Below are positions 17,430 through 26,830 of a stretch of DNA of 64,000 bases, piece after piece (within the stretch, counting starts at the first letter, position 1; every line of letters begins with the position of its first letter). The notes below the pieces were generated by a model that saw only the letters and a program-made list of their open reading frames with translations, searched no databases and was not told the DNA's origin. The position numbers were made by a program, and so were the translations under genes. The stretch lies in contig NZ_CP081002.1 in NCBI RefSeq assembly GCF_029590555.1, positions 676,501 to 740,500 of the forward strand, in the 5' to 3' direction. This stretch comes from Sphingobium sp. V4 (lineage in GTDB: Bacteria; Pseudomonadota; Alphaproteobacteria; Sphingomonadales; Sphingomonadaceae).

Positions 17430-19108
17430 GCCGGCTCGGCTTCGAGCCGCTTCGCCACCAGCGCCTTGAGATCGGCGGTCTTGATCTTCGCGCTGCCGGT
17501 CAGCGCCAGATCCTCCTCGCTGAAAAAGAGAACGCGACGTGGGACCTTGTAACTGGCCAGCTGACCTTTGGCGAAACCGCGCACATCCTCTTCCGCCAAT
17601 GCGGCGCCGTCATGCGGGACGATGCAGGCGACGACCAGTTCGCCCAGCGTTTCATGCGGGACGCCGACCGTCTGGGTCATCTTGACACCGGGACAACCCT
17701 TGATGACGGCGTCGATCTCCACCGGGGAAACATTGGCGCCCCCGGTCTTGATGATGTCGTTGAGGCGCCCTTCCCAGAACAGCCTGCCCGCCGCATCCAG
17801 ATATCCGCCGTCGCCGGTGCGGAAGAAACCCTCCGCGTCGACGCTTTCATCCAGCGGCACGCCGACATAGCCGAGCATCAGCGTCGGCCCCTTGACCGCG
17901 ATCTCGCCACGTTCGCCCAGCGGCATGACGGCGCCGGTCAGGGGATCGAGGACCTTGAAGATATTGCCCGGCAGCGGTTTGCCATGGCTGCCGGCAATCT
18001 CCGCCTCCGGAGTGCCGGAGTCGAAGATGGCGCTGATCGTGAAGGTTTCGGTATTGCCATAGGCGGCCATTGGTTCCTGCCAGTCGGTCCGGACCGTGGG
18101 ATGGCGACCCAGCGGCGTGTTCGCCCCGACATAATGGAGCGAGGACAGATCGACATCGCGCCAGTTCGCCGCCCCTTCCAGCTGCGCCCATTGGTGCGGC
18201 CAGGCAAAGGCCATGGTCGCGCGCTCCTGTTCCATCAGGCGAAGCGCCTCTTCGGGCTGGAACGTGGCTTGCAGGATCAGGCTGCCGCCCGAGGACAGGG
18301 CGCCGCCGATGGCCATGGCGAAATTGCCCGACCAGAAGAAGCCATTGGCCGACCAGGCGCGGGCGTCCTCCCGCGCAGCGAGAAAGCGCTTCCAGCGCCA
18401 GAGCTGGAGCGTGACTCCCCGGTGCATGGACAGGATGCCCTTGGGCTTCGCGGTCGAACCGGACGAGAAGAAGAGTACGCCCGGATCGGCGGGCGTCACG
18501 GTCGCGGCGGCGGCGTCGACCAGAGCCTGATCGACCGTTGCCCCGCGCGCGAGGAAATCGTCCCACGGCTCGATCATACCGCCTCCGCCTCCGACTGAGG
18601 CGATGTGACGCAGGAATGGAAAGCGGGTCGATCCCAGTTCCCCCGGCGCGCTGGTTGCAACCGCCGGCTCCAGCTCGGCGATCATGGACGCAAAATCCTT
18701 CTTCAGGACGGAGCGTTCGATGAGCAGGACATGCGCGCCCGAGGCCTGGATCAGGTGATCCAGTTCGGCCGTCGTCGAAAAGGTGCTGAGCGTCGCCGCC
18801 ACACCGCCGGCGAGCGCCGTACCGAACACCGCAGCGAGAAATTCCGGACGATTGGTCATCAGAACGGCGACGCGCGTACCCTTGCCCACGCCGGCGGCAA
18901 TGAGCGCGCGGGCCACCACATTGGCCCGCGCCCACAGTTCGTCATAGGTCCACCGCGTGACGGTATCGCCTTCATGCATGACCAGCGCCTCGGCCGGCCC
19001 CGATCGCGCCGTGACCTGCCGGAGCCAGCCGCCCAGGGTGAGTTCGCCCAGTCCCGGCTCTTCGCCCAGGGGCGGGCCGGCGACGATCGAAAGCGGCCGA
19101 TCAGTCAT
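17426..19108 (-). CDS. AMP-forming acyl-CoA synthetase
   Basis: 560-residue ANL-superfamily enzyme. The ATP/AMP P-loop is FFSSGSTAKPKG; the acyl-adenylate motif region is YGNTETF; the hinge aspartate region is GDGGYLDAAGRLFWEGR; the C-terminal catalytic Lys is in TGSAKIKTADLK. It activates a carboxylic acid to its CoA ester. Neighbours (MaoC hydratase 21 bp upstream, SDR downstream) make it the entry step of a beta-oxidation-like branch. The substrate is unknown. Confidence 0.92.
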   Translation of the reverse strand: MTDRPLSIVAGPPLGEEPGLGELTLGGWLRQVTARSGPAEALVMHEGDTVTRWTYDELWARANVVARALIAAGVGKGTRVAVLMTNRPEFLAAVFGTALAGGVAATLSTFSTTAELDHLIQASGAHVLLIERSVLKKDFASMIAELEPAVATSAPGELGSTRFPFLRHIASVGGGGGMIEPWDDFLARGATVDQALVDAAAATVTPADPGVLFFSSGSTAKPKGILSMHRGVTLQLWRWKRFLAAREDARAWSANGFFWSGNFAMAIGGALSSGGSLILQATFQPEEALRLMEQERATMAFAWPHQWAQLEGAANWRDVDLSSLHYVGANTPLGRHPTVRTDWQEPMAAYGNTETFTISAIFDSGTPEAEIAGSHGKPLPGNIFKVLDPLTGAVMPLGERGEIAVKGPTLMLGYVGVPLDESVDAEGFFRTGDGGYLDAAGRLFWEGRLNDIIKTGGANVSPVEIDAVIKGCPGVKMTQTVGVPHETLGELVVACIVPHDGAALAEEDVRGFAKGQLASYKVPRRVLFFSEEDLALTGSAKIKTADLKALVAKRLEAEPA

Positions 19109-19129
19109 CTTGTCGCTCCCGATTCCCGT

Positions 19130-20311
19130 TCAGACCAACGGCAACTCGACATCGGCAACCGATTTGACGAGTACCATGCCATCCTGGTTGGACAGGGTAA
19201 GCTGCACCCGGACCAGCGGCGCGCCCCACTCGGTGACGTCACGCTTTTCGACCACTTCGGCGTCGAAATAGGTAACGTCGCCTTCAAACGCCGGGCCACG
19301 GAAGTCGGACTTGATCCAGCGGACCATGCCGTCATTGCCAGCCCAATAGGCGATATAGTCGGTCGCCCAGGCCTGCATCGTCGCGCCATAGCCATAGGCG
19401 CGGCTCATGCCGACCTCGCCTGCCTTTTGATCGTCGACGTGACCGCGCGACGGGCCGAGATAGAGGCCGTCGCGCTTGCGCGGGTCGATCAGCGCCCCTT
19501 CCTCGTCAAACCCGAAACCATCCGCCCAGCCCGGATCCTGGTTCACCCACGGATCGTCGACGCCAGCCGGCGCGACCCAGTCCATGCTGCCCCAGATGTT
19601 GAACATGAAGGCGCGATATTCGGTGGCGAAGGTCGCCTTGGTATGCGGGCCGATCACACGGCGCACCAGCTTGTCGCCGACCGACACATCCTCCCAGCGG
19701 GGCGATACGCCCTCCCGATAGGCCATCAGCCAATTATGGCGCACCGCATCGACCTGCTCCAGCTCGGCGTCGGACCAGCGCTTCAATTCGCCCAACATGC
19801 TGTCATACATGCCGCGCTTTTCGGCTTCCTCCTTGAGATAGCGGATGGCGGTCGAGCGCGCCTTGGCAACGAGCGAGCCGTCCTGCTTGTAATGCAACGT
19901 ATCGCCGCGCGAAAACATGGTCGGACCGGCGAATTTGGTGTCGGTGACCTTATAGTCGTGGAAGCGGCGCTTCTGGGTCAGATGGTCGCCCGGGCGGATG
20001 CGCGCGCCATAATACCACCATTCCTCGCCACCGAAGATCAGGTGCGAATCCTTGATATAGCCGACGCAGGCGGGCGCGCAGCCATGGCCATAGTCCATGC
20101 ACACCGCGATCGACTGGGGCGCCACCAGACCGCCGAACTGGCTCTGCGCCGCGAAGCGGGGATCCCAGTGGACCGGATTGGGATAATCCATCGCCATCAC
20201 CCAGCGGCGCAGATCGCTCGACGTCAGCGGCTCGCGAATCTGACCGCCGCCGATTTCCGTACCGACGCGCTTGTCGACATCGCTGAGGTCCATTGTCACC
20301 ATCTCGTTCAT
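19130..20311 (-). CDS. MaoC-like (FAS1-type) dehydratase domain protein
   Basis: 393 residues from ATG 20311, which has GGGAG at 8-bp spacing; a GTG at 20320 is the alternative. The N-terminal half has a hot-dog MaoC_dehydrat_N signature (MDYPNPVHWDPRFA, then PGDHLTQKRRFHDYK), and the C-terminal half a second hot-dog (MSRAYGYGATMQAW, then DVTYFDAEVVEKRD). This layout is usual for double hot-dog hydratases of steroid and polyketide CoA esters. Probable reaction: hydration/dehydration of an enoyl-CoA. It is a paralogue of the protein at 35362-36510. Confidence 0.88.
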   Translation of the reverse strand: MNEMVTMDLSDVDKRVGTEIGGGQIREPLTSSDLRRWVMAMDYPNPVHWDPRFAAQSQFGGLVAPQSIAVCMDYGHGCAPACVGYIKDSHLIFGGEEWWYYGARIRPGDHLTQKRRFHDYKVTDTKFAGPTMFSRGDTLHYKQDGSLVAKARSTAIRYLKEEAEKRGMYDSMLGELKRWSDAELEQVDAVRHNWLMAYREGVSPRWEDVSVGDKLVRRVIGPHTKATFATEYRAFMFNIWGSMDWVAPAGVDDPWVNQDPGWADGFGFDEEGALIDPRKRDGLYLGPSRGHVDDQKAGEVGMSRAYGYGATMQAWATDYIAYWAGNDGMVRWIKSDFRGPAFEGDVTYFDAEVVEKRDVTEWGAPLVRVQLTLSNQDGMVLVKSVADVELPLV

Positions 20312-20336
20312 CTCATCCACTCCCTCTTGCGCTGCT

Positions 20337-21320
20337 TCAGCGATTCACATCGACGACGATGCGGCCGCGCACCTTGCCCGCCAGCAGGTCGGACGCGGCG
20401 GCGATCGCCTGCTCCAGCCCGATTTCCTCAGCGATCAGATCGAGCAGGGCAGGATCAAGGTCGCGTGCAAGCCTTCCCCACGCCGCCATGCGCGGCGCGC
20501 GCGGCGCCATGACGCTGTCGACGCCCAGCAGGCGAACGCCGCGCAGGATGAAGGGCATCACGGTGGCGGGGAAATCGGCGCCCTGAGCGAGTCCGCACGC
20601 CGCGACCGCGCCGCCATAGCGCGTCTGGGCGCAAGCATTGGCGAGCGTGAAGCTCCCCACGGAATCCACGACACCGGCCCAGCGTTCCTTCTGGAGCGGT
20701 TTGCCCTTCTCCGACATGGTCGCGCGGTCGATCACGTCATCTGCGCCCAGTTGGGTGAGATAATCTGCCTCCGCAGCCTTGCCGGTCGAGCCGATCACGG
20801 TAAAGCCGGCCTTCTTGAGCAGGGCCACGGCAACGCTGCCGACGCCGCCGGTCGCGCCCGTCACCAGCACTTCGCCCTGATCTGGCGTGACGCCGGACCT
20901 GACCAGCGCCTCGACGCACAGGGCTGCGGTATAGCCCGCGGTACCGATCGCCATCGCCTGACGCGGGGTGAAGGCATCGGGCAGCGGCACCAGCCAGTCG
21001 CCCTTGAGCCGAGCGACCTGGGCAAGGCCGCCCCAATGGCCCTCCCCTACTCCCCAGCCATTGAGGACCACCCGATCGCCGGCCTTCCAGTCGGGATGCT
21101 CCGAGGTCCGGACCGTGCCGGCCAGGTCGATGCCCGGCACCATCGGAAATTTGCGAACGACCGGTGAAGCGCCCGTGATCGCCAGACCATCCTTGTAGTT
21201 CAGCGTCGAATAGAGGACATCGATAGTGACATCGCCTTCGGGCAGTTGCGCTTCGTCAACCTGGCTGAGCGTGACGCTCTGCTGGTCGTCGGTCTTGTCG
21301 ATGAGGATGGCGGAAAACAT
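20337..21320 (-). CDS. acuI: Acryloyl-CoA reductase-like MDR oxidoreductase (YhdH/AcuI family)
   Basis: 327-residue zinc-free medium-chain dehydrogenase. Recognisable family stretches are [33 protein letters not shown] and [13 protein letters not shown], and the nucleotide motif is [13 protein letters not shown]. Family members reduce acryloyl-CoA or similar enoyl-CoA esters with NADPH. In this operon it may saturate a short enoyl-CoA released from the substrate or detoxify acryloyl-CoA. It follows the TetR gene by 3 bp. Confidence 0.88.
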   Translation of the reverse strand: MFSAILIDKTDDQQSVTLSQVDEAQLPEGDVTIDVLYSTLNYKDGLAITGASPVVRKFPMVPGIDLAGTVRTSEHPDWKAGDRVVLNGWGVGEGHWGGLAQVARLKGDWLVPLPDAFTPRQAMAIGTAGYTAALCVEALVRSGVTPDQGEVLVTGATGGVGSVAVALLKKAGFTVIGSTGKAAEADYLTQLGADDVIDRATMSEKGKPLQKERWAGVVDSVGSFTLANACAQTRYGGAVAACGLAQGADFPATVMPFILRGVRLLGVDSVMAPRAPRMAAWGRLARDLDPALLDLIAEEIGLEQAIAAASDLLAGKVRGRIVVDVNR

Positions 21321-21323
21321 CGG

Positions 21324-22010
21324 CTATTCCTTCCGGGAATGGGATGAGGGAGATTGGGGCAGACCTTCACGGAGGCGATCGGCAATGTCGGGAAAACGCT
21401 CCGGCCGCATCGAGCCGTACATGCACAGACGCAGCGATTCCTGCGCGACGCGCCGGGCGAGGTCGCGGCGCTCTTCGTCGGCGCGCGCGTGCGACTGCGC
21501 CCAGACTGGCCAGAGGAAGGCTCCCGCCAGCATCATGACGGATAGCACCTCAACGTCGATGCCGTCCTGCGCAAGATCGGTGTCGGCGAAACGCTGCAAC
21601 GATCCTTCATATTCACGCCAGAAAGGGTCGGCCATCGGATCGGGCGAAGCCAGCAGTTGCATCAACCAGATGCGGCAGAGTTCGGGATTTTCCATCGCGA
21701 AGATGGCCAGGCGATCGGTCGTGTCGGCGATATCGACCTGCTCCACGCGCCGTTCGCCGATCGTTTCGGGATCGCCGAAAACGGCGCGGAACATGCGGTC
21801 GGACACCCAGTCGGCTGTCGCCTGGATCAGTTTGTCGCGTGTTTCGAAATGCTGATAGGCAGTCCCCCGGTTGACGCCGGCCAGTACGGCGACTTCGGAT
21901 AGGCTGATCCCTTCGGGACCATCCTTCGCCAGCAGAGCGCGCGCCGCTTCCAATATCGCCTCCCGTGTCGCCTCGGGGTCGCGGGACCGCCTTTTTCGTG
22001 CTTCCGTCAT
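21324..22010 (-). CDS. TetR-family regulator heading the acuI-MaoC-ligase operon
   Basis: 228 residues. N-terminal HTH (PEATREAILEAARALLAKDG, then SEVAVLAGVNRGTAYQHF) and a C-terminal ligand domain. It is the first gene of a tightly packed minus-strand run (acuI, MaoC, ligase, SnoaL, SDR), so it probably represses its own operon and is induced by a pathway acid or CoA ester. The 292-bp upstream interval, 22011-22302, must hold its promoter; no clear -10/-35 pair stands out there. Confidence 0.9.
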   Translation of the reverse strand: MTEARKRRSRDPEATREAILEAARALLAKDGPEGISLSEVAVLAGVNRGTAYQHFETRDKLIQATADWVSDRMFRAVFGDPETIGERRVEQVDIADTTDRLAIFAMENPELCRIWLMQLLASPDPMADPFWREYEGSLQRFADTDLAQDGIDVEVLSVMMLAGAFLWPVWAQSHARADEERRDLARRVAQESLRLCMYGSMRPERFPDIADRLREGLPQSPSSHSRKE

Positions 22011-22302
22011 GCCGTCATTCCTTATTTCTCAGGCCCCCCGGTGATGTTGCGTATGAATGCACGCGACGAAGGGCCCACCGATCCAGCGGCGCAAGTCAAC
22101 ATCAGGGGTGTCTATCCGGCAAGAGCACTTAATGACCACCATTGTTCATTATCTTACGCTGCCCGCCTGCACGGGAGTCAACCAGAGCCATCCCATCATC
22201 GCCGCCACGAAGAAGCAGCCAATTGCCGAGCCATATGACGGCAAAAGTCCGGGCGACGTGGAGCGCCGCCCGGCCGAATGCTCATGCCAGGGCGCGCCTG
22301 CT

Positions 22303-24726
22303 TCAGCGCGAACCGAAGAAGAAGCGGAGGTTCACGCCAAATTCACGCGGCGGAGTCACCGTAGCGCCAGTATAGGTGCTGGTGAACGTCGCCGCCGTGG
22401 TCGTCGCCCCGGTCGCGGTGAAGCCAGTAATCTGCTGGTAAGCGGTGAAGAGCGGCGTCGTGCGCGTCAGCACCTTCGTCGTGTCGAACAGATTCTTGGC
22501 GAACAGCGATATTTCCCAGCCGCCGTCCGGATCGCGGATGCCAGCATAGAGATTGGCCAGCGCATAGGCGCCGACATCGTCGAAATTATTGGCGGGATCG
22601 CCCTGCGACTTGCCGTTGTAATTGACGAGGCCACGCACGAAGCCATCTACCTTGCCGGAAAGGGCGGTATGATATTCGCCCTGAAGAGTCGCGGTGAAGG
22701 GCGGCATGAAGGACGCCCGCTGCGACACGGCGCAGGAGGAGATATTGTCAGCGCCGACCGCCGCCTGCAACTGCGCCAGAGTGGGCGCAGCGCCGACCGG
22801 ATCAGGCACGCCATCGCCGTTCAGGTCGTTGCAGGGAATATTGCCATTCTGGATCTTGCCCAGCGAATAGCTGGCAGTCAGACCAACATTCAGGCTGCGG
22901 GTCACATCGACGTTCAGTTCGCTTTCGATGCCGTTCACCTCGACCGGCACGGCACCCACGAAATTGAACGAATTGACCTGCTGCGCCGTCCCGGTCACCT
23001 GGCCGGCCGCATTGCGGATCGCCACGGTGTTGACATAATAGACGCCATTGTTCGGCACGCGGAACGGGAAATTCTTGTACTTCTGGTGATAGGCCGTGAC
23101 GTTGAAGCGCGCGCGTCCACCCCACAAGGTGCTCTTGAAGCCGAGTTCGTAGGACTTGGAGGTTTCCGGCGGCAGGTTCAGGAAGCTGTTTTCCAGCGCC
23201 GACTTGGCGATGTTGAAGTCGCCAATGACATTGATCCCCGGACGCATCGAGCTGCCCGTCGCAGCATAGACCAGGAAGTCCGGCGAGAAATTATGCTTCA
23301 CCGATGCGCTGTAGATCAGCTTCTTGAGGTTCTGGCTGTCGGCCGCAATCCTGTTGCCATTGACGAACAGGAAGTTTTCCGAATCATATTTGATTTGACG
23401 CAGGCCCCCGGAAACTTCGGTCGCTTCCCCGATATGCGCCGTCAGGTTGCCGAAGAAGGATTGTTCGTGCGCACCGCCGGTACGCTGAATATCGGACTGC
23501 ACGATGGATGCGATGCCACCCCCGAAGGCCGTCGGCAAACGCACGATCGTCGGCGAGGTGAGGCTGGTAGGCGGCGTCAGCTTGTTGTCGAAGAAGCCGA
23601 TCACATAGTCGAAGATGCCGACGACCCGCTCTTCATTCTGCAGGCGGATTTCGTGGGATGTCGCCTTCGCGATCGTGTCGGTGATCTGGTTGACGTCACG
23701 TCCGATGAAGAAATTGCCGCGATCGATATTTTCAGTGGAGTGGAAATCCTGCTTCGACCATTGACCCTGGTAGATCAGCCGCTGGCCGGCCGCCGCCAGT
23801 TCGGCGCGCCAGTTGAAAAGGTCGATCCGCTGATTGATGATGCGTGGTTGTTCCTGGATCGAACGCCGGTCCTTGGCGGTGATCAGAACGGGGCTGGGCG
23901 CCGCGTTCGGATTCGCCTCGCTGAACGAGATCGATTGATCGTAAGTCCGTGCGTCGCGATCGAGATATTGGTAGGTACCCTCCAGCTTCAGCCAGTCGGC
24001 TGGCTCGATCGCCCCCACGACGCGGAAGCTCTTGGTGCGCGAATGCGGATCGGGCGCGCCCGCGCCGCGCGTCAGTGGCCGAATGCGGTCAACCTCATTT
24101 TCATCCCACACGCCCGAAACGCGCAGACCGGCCACGCCTTCGATGATCGGCAGGTTCAGCGCGCCCTTGAAATTCAGCGTACCGATGTCGTTTCCGGTCC
24201 AGTCGACATAGCCGCCAAACTGATTGAGATCGGGCTTGCGCGACGTGATGGTGATCGAGCCGGAGGGAGAAGCGCGACCACGCAGCGTGCCTTGCGGCCC
24301 GCGCTGCACTTCGATCTGGCCGATGTCGTACATCTGCTGCAGGACGATGCCAGGGGAGATCGGGGCGTCATTGAAATAAAATTCGACGGTGCCGTTGTTG
24401 CCACTGGCATTGGCGTCGAAATTAACGCCGCGCAGACGGGCGTTACCGCCGATGCCGTTGGCGTTGGTGGTCAATTCCAGACCGGGAGCAAGCGACTTCA
24501 CCTCGGTGAACTCGCGGAAATTGAGATTGCCGATCGACTGGCCGGTGACTGCGTTGATGACGGCCGGCACGTCCTGCACATCCTCCTCGCGGCGACGGGC
24601 CTGAACGATGATGGTCGGTGCATCGAACCCCGCATCCTGCGGCGCCTCCTGCGCCAGTGCCGATGCCGAAGCAGCCAGGGCGGCAATGCTCGTGCCCATG
24701 AGGTGATATGCGGTCATGCGCTTCAC
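22303..24726 (-). CDS. TonB-dependent outer-membrane receptor
   Basis: 807 residues from a GTG start (24726) with GGAGGAG upstream. The N-terminal signal peptide ends near SASALAQ (about residue 26), then comes a plug domain starting at about EEDVQDVPAVINAV and a long beta-barrel with aromatic C-terminal strands ending FFFGSR (a final Phe-x-Phe-like strand). Sphingomonads use many such receptors to import hydrophobic or large substrates across the outer membrane, energised by TonB-ExbBD. Its position in the catabolic region suggests uptake of the pathway substrate. It is divergent from a TetR gene that probably controls it. Confidence 0.95.
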   Translation of the reverse strand: MKRMTAYHLMGTSIAALAASASALAQEAPQDAGFDAPTIIVQARRREEDVQDVPAVINAVTGQSIGNLNFREFTEVKSLAPGLELTTNANGIGGNARLRGVNFDANASGNNGTVEFYFNDAPISPGIVLQQMYDIGQIEVQRGPQGTLRGRASPSGSITITSRKPDLNQFGGYVDWTGNDIGTLNFKGALNLPIIEGVAGLRVSGVWDENEVDRIRPLTRGAGAPDPHSRTKSFRVVGAIEPADWLKLEGTYQYLDRDARTYDQSISFSEANPNAAPSPVLITAKDRRSIQEQPRIINQRIDLFNWRAELAAAGQRLIYQGQWSKQDFHSTENIDRGNFFIGRDVNQITDTIAKATSHEIRLQNEERVVGIFDYVIGFFDNKLTPPTSLTSPTIVRLPTAFGGGIASIVQSDIQRTGGAHEQSFFGNLTAHIGEATEVSGGLRQIKYDSENFLFVNGNRIAADSQNLKKLIYSASVKHNFSPDFLVYAATGSSMRPGINVIGDFNIAKSALENSFLNLPPETSKSYELGFKSTLWGGRARFNVTAYHQKYKNFPFRVPNNGVYYVNTVAIRNAAGQVTGTAQQVNSFNFVGAVPVEVNGIESELNVDVTRSLNVGLTASYSLGKIQNGNIPCNDLNGDGVPDPVGAAPTLAQLQAAVGADNISSCAVSQRASFMPPFTATLQGEYHTALSGKVDGFVRGLVNYNGKSQGDPANNFDDVGAYALANLYAGIRDPDGGWEISLFAKNLFDTTKVLTRTTPLFTAYQQITGFTATGATTTAATFTSTYTGATVTPPREFGVNLRFFFGSR

Positions 24727-24922
24727 TTGGTCTCTCCTCCCCTGATCGACGCCGCAGCGAATCCTCCGTTCGCTATCGGCGCAACGCGGTCGTTTCTGTT
24801 TCTTTGCGAGTGCCGTTATGCCCGAACCAATTGCCGTGCGAAGCCCTTAACCAACAGGTGTGTCTATATATCGCCGTCGCGATTCCCCTCATATTCCCAC
24901 CGCTTTCACGCGCCATCGCACG

Positions 24923-24947
24923 GACAATATTCCCGACCAACATTGTC
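24923..24947. promoter_or_regulatory. Candidate TetR operator between tonB receptor and tetR
   Basis: GACAAT (24923-24928) and ATTGTC (24942-24947) form a perfect 6-bp inverted repeat with centres about 19 bp apart. It lies in the 267-bp divergent interval, 46 bp before the TetR start and about 200 bp before the receptor gene. Spacing of this size suits a TetR dimer pair. This is a prediction from the palindrome only. Confidence 0.35.
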
Positions 24948-24993
24948 TTCGCTGCAAGTGGCAAGGCCGATGATTTTGAGGCATGAGGTCGCG

Positions 24994-25572
24994 ATGGAAC
25001 AGCCCCTTGCCCACCGCCGGCGCAATCGCGCCTATGAGGAAACGCACAGGAGCCTGATCGAGACGGCCGTTACGCTCATTTCGCAGACCGGGATGGCCGG
25101 ACTGTCGATCGCGGCGCTGGCGCGCGCGGCCGCAATCGACCGGACCACCGTCTATTATCACTTCCGCGCACGCGAAGACCTGCTGAAGGCCGTGCGCGCA
25201 TGGTCCGCGCAGCAACTGGCCGCAGCCTTCACCGGCGCGGACTCACAGGAAGAGCGAATCGATCACATCACCCGGTTCGTGCTGGACCATCCCGCACTGA
25301 TCCAACTGTGGATCGCCGATTTCCTGACCGGGACCGACATAAGGGACAATTATCCCCATTGGGATTCACTGGTTGCAGGAGTCGCGGGCACGGCTGCCCA
25401 AAGTGGCGTCGATCCCGAAATCTTCTGCACCTTGCTGATCACGGGCGCCGTGATCGGACCGCGCGTCTTCCGCAACGCCGTGCGTCACGACCTGTCGGAC
25501 GAGGAGATTATCCGCCGCTTTCGCAACGAGCAGCAGAGACTATTGTCGGCCGTCAATCTGGCAAGGCCATAA
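24994..25572 (+). CDS. TetR-family regulator
   Basis: 192 residues from ATG 24994, which has GAGG at suitable spacing; ATG 24970 is possible and would add 8 residues. The HTH (HRSLIETAVTLISQTG, then IAALARAAAIDRTTVYYHFRAREDL) is typical. The C-terminal effector domain is short. It sits between the TonB receptor and the Rieske oxygenase genes and has palindromes on both sides, so it may control both. A very long in-frame extension upstream runs antisense to the receptor gene and is not coding. Confidence 0.9.
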   Translation: MEQPLAHRRRNRAYEETHRSLIETAVTLISQTGMAGLSIAALARAAAIDRTTVYYHFRAREDLLKAVRAWSAQQLAAAFTGADSQEERIDHITRFVLDHPALIQLWIADFLTGTDIRDNYPHWDSLVAGVAGTAAQSGVDPEIFCTLLITGAVIGPRVFRNAVRHDLSDEEIIRRFRNEQQRLLSAVNLARP

Positions 25573-25614
25573 TTTCTACACATCTGTTGAAATTATATTC
25601 GTATCGGCTATTCT
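25569..25614 (+). promoter_or_regulatory. Promoter with overlapping palindromic operator before the Rieske gene
   Basis: ATAATTTC (25569-25576) and GAAATTAT (25589-25596) are perfect 8-bp inverted arms with a 12-nt spacer, overlapping the TetR stop codon. TTGAAA (25587-25592) and TATTCT (25609-25614), 16 bp apart, make a fair sigma-70 promoter whose -35 lies inside the right arm. Repressor binding would cover the -35. The Rieske start is 29 bp downstream of the -10. Confidence 0.55.
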
Positions 25615-25642
25615 CTCCGCATTAATCAGCGGGAGGATTTGC

Positions 25643-26830
25643 ATGACTGCGCCAGCAACCGCCTTTGCGCGCGTCGCGGATGAAGAGGTCGCCTTCCTGG
25701 GCACCGATCCCATCCCGGCGGCGCCCTATCATGATCCCGACTGGTACGCCGCCGAGCGTCAGGCGATATTCCTGAAGGACTGGATCCAGATCGGCCACAT
25801 CTGCGAATTACCGGCCGCCGGCAACTTTCTGCGTCGCGACCTGGAGTTCGCCAAGGCATCCCTGCTGATCGTGCGGGCACGCGATGGCGTCATCCGCGCC
25901 TTTCATAATGTCTGCACACATCGCGGCACCCAGTTGGTGGAAGAGGCGCAGGGGAAGGCCGCGACGTTCAGCTGCCCCTATCATCGCTGGACCTTCGGCA
26001 CCGACGGCGCGCTGATTTCCGCACCGGACTTCGAGCAATTCCATGTCAGCAAGGCCGATTGCACCCTGCCACAGGTCGCACTGGCGGTCTGCGCCGGACT
26101 GATCTTCGTGAGCTTTGCGCCGGACCCGCCGCCGCTGCGCGACTGGCTGGGCGATCTGGCCGAACGGCTGGAGGCGCTGCCGGTCGCAAGGGCGACGCAA
26201 TTTTCCGAATATGTCTACGACATCGACGCCAACTGGAAGCTGACCTACGACAATTTCCAGGAAAATTATCATCTGCGCTTCATCCATCCGCGCACCGGCC
26301 TGGCCACGCTCAGTCCCGACAATCCCTTCGGCTATCCGCTGCGCTACGGCTTTCATGGCCAGCACCGGACCCAGACCATCTGGTCCAATCCCCAGCCGCA
26401 GGTGAAGCCGATGCAGGCCGTCGGCTTCGGCCGGGGCTATGCCGCCGCCATGGCGCGGGCGCTGGTGGGGGGCGACCATGACCGCGACTATTTCGCGCTG
26501 TTCCCCAATTTCTTCCTGCTCGGCACCCCCGCACAGCATTTTTCCCATGTCGTCTATCCGGTGTCGGCGACACGGTCGCGCGGTGTGATCCGCATCTACT
26601 GGGTCGGCGACGACAGCAGCGCCAGCGAACGCTTCGCCCGTGAACATGCGATGGCGACGGCGCGGGACATTCATGCGGAGGATCGCGCGGTGATCGAGGC
26701 GGGCCAGCGTGGCCTGTCCAGCGGGGCGCTGACGCATATCCACTTTCAGACCCAGGAAGCGCTGTGCCGACATCTTTATAAGGGCGTTCGCGACGCGGTC
26801 GAAGCCTGGCGGGCGGAGGGAGTGGCATGA
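25643..26830 (+). CDS. Rieske non-heme iron oxygenase alpha subunit
   Basis: 395 residues. The Rieske cluster is CTHRGT (Cys91, His93) and CPYHRW (Cys111, His114), spacing CxH-x17-CxxH. The mononuclear iron site is in NFQENYHLRFIH (His210, His215) with the bridging Asp203. This is a homomultimeric ring-hydroxylating oxygenase or demethylase; no beta subunit gene follows. GGAGG stands before the ATG. It is followed by a 4-bp overlap with a small unknown gene and then an SDR. A reductase/ferredoxin is not encoded nearby, so it must borrow one. Confidence 0.94.
   Translation: MTAPATAFARVADEEVAFLGTDPIPAAPYHDPDWYAAERQAIFLKDWIQIGHICELPAAGNFLRRDLEFAKASLLIVRARDGVIRAFHNVCTHRGTQLVEEAQGKAATFSCPYHRWTFGTDGALISAPDFEQFHVSKADCTLPQVALAVCAGLIFVSFAPDPPPLRDWLGDLAERLEALPVARATQFSEYVYDIDANWKLTYDNFQENYHLRFIHPRTGLATLSPDNPFGYPLRYGFHGQHRTQTIWSNPQPQVKPMQAVGFGRGYAAAMARALVGGDHDRDYFALFPNFFLLGTPAQHFSHVVYPVSATRSRGVIRIYWVGDDSSASERFAREHAMATARDIHAEDRAVIEAGQRGLSSGALTHIHFQTQEALCRHLYKGVRDAVEAWRAEGVA

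Noticed and set aside
22011..22302. Terminator after the TonB receptor.
   Set aside because: The GGGCG...CGCCC pairing at about 22250-22272 is only 5 bp and has no T-run.
22057..25572. A 1,171-codon plus-strand reading frame running through the TonB receptor region into the TetR gene.
   Set aside because: It is antisense to a clear receptor gene, has low-complexity Arg/Asp/His-rich sequence, and only its last 192 codons match a TetR. GC-rich coding DNA often leaves the opposite strand open.
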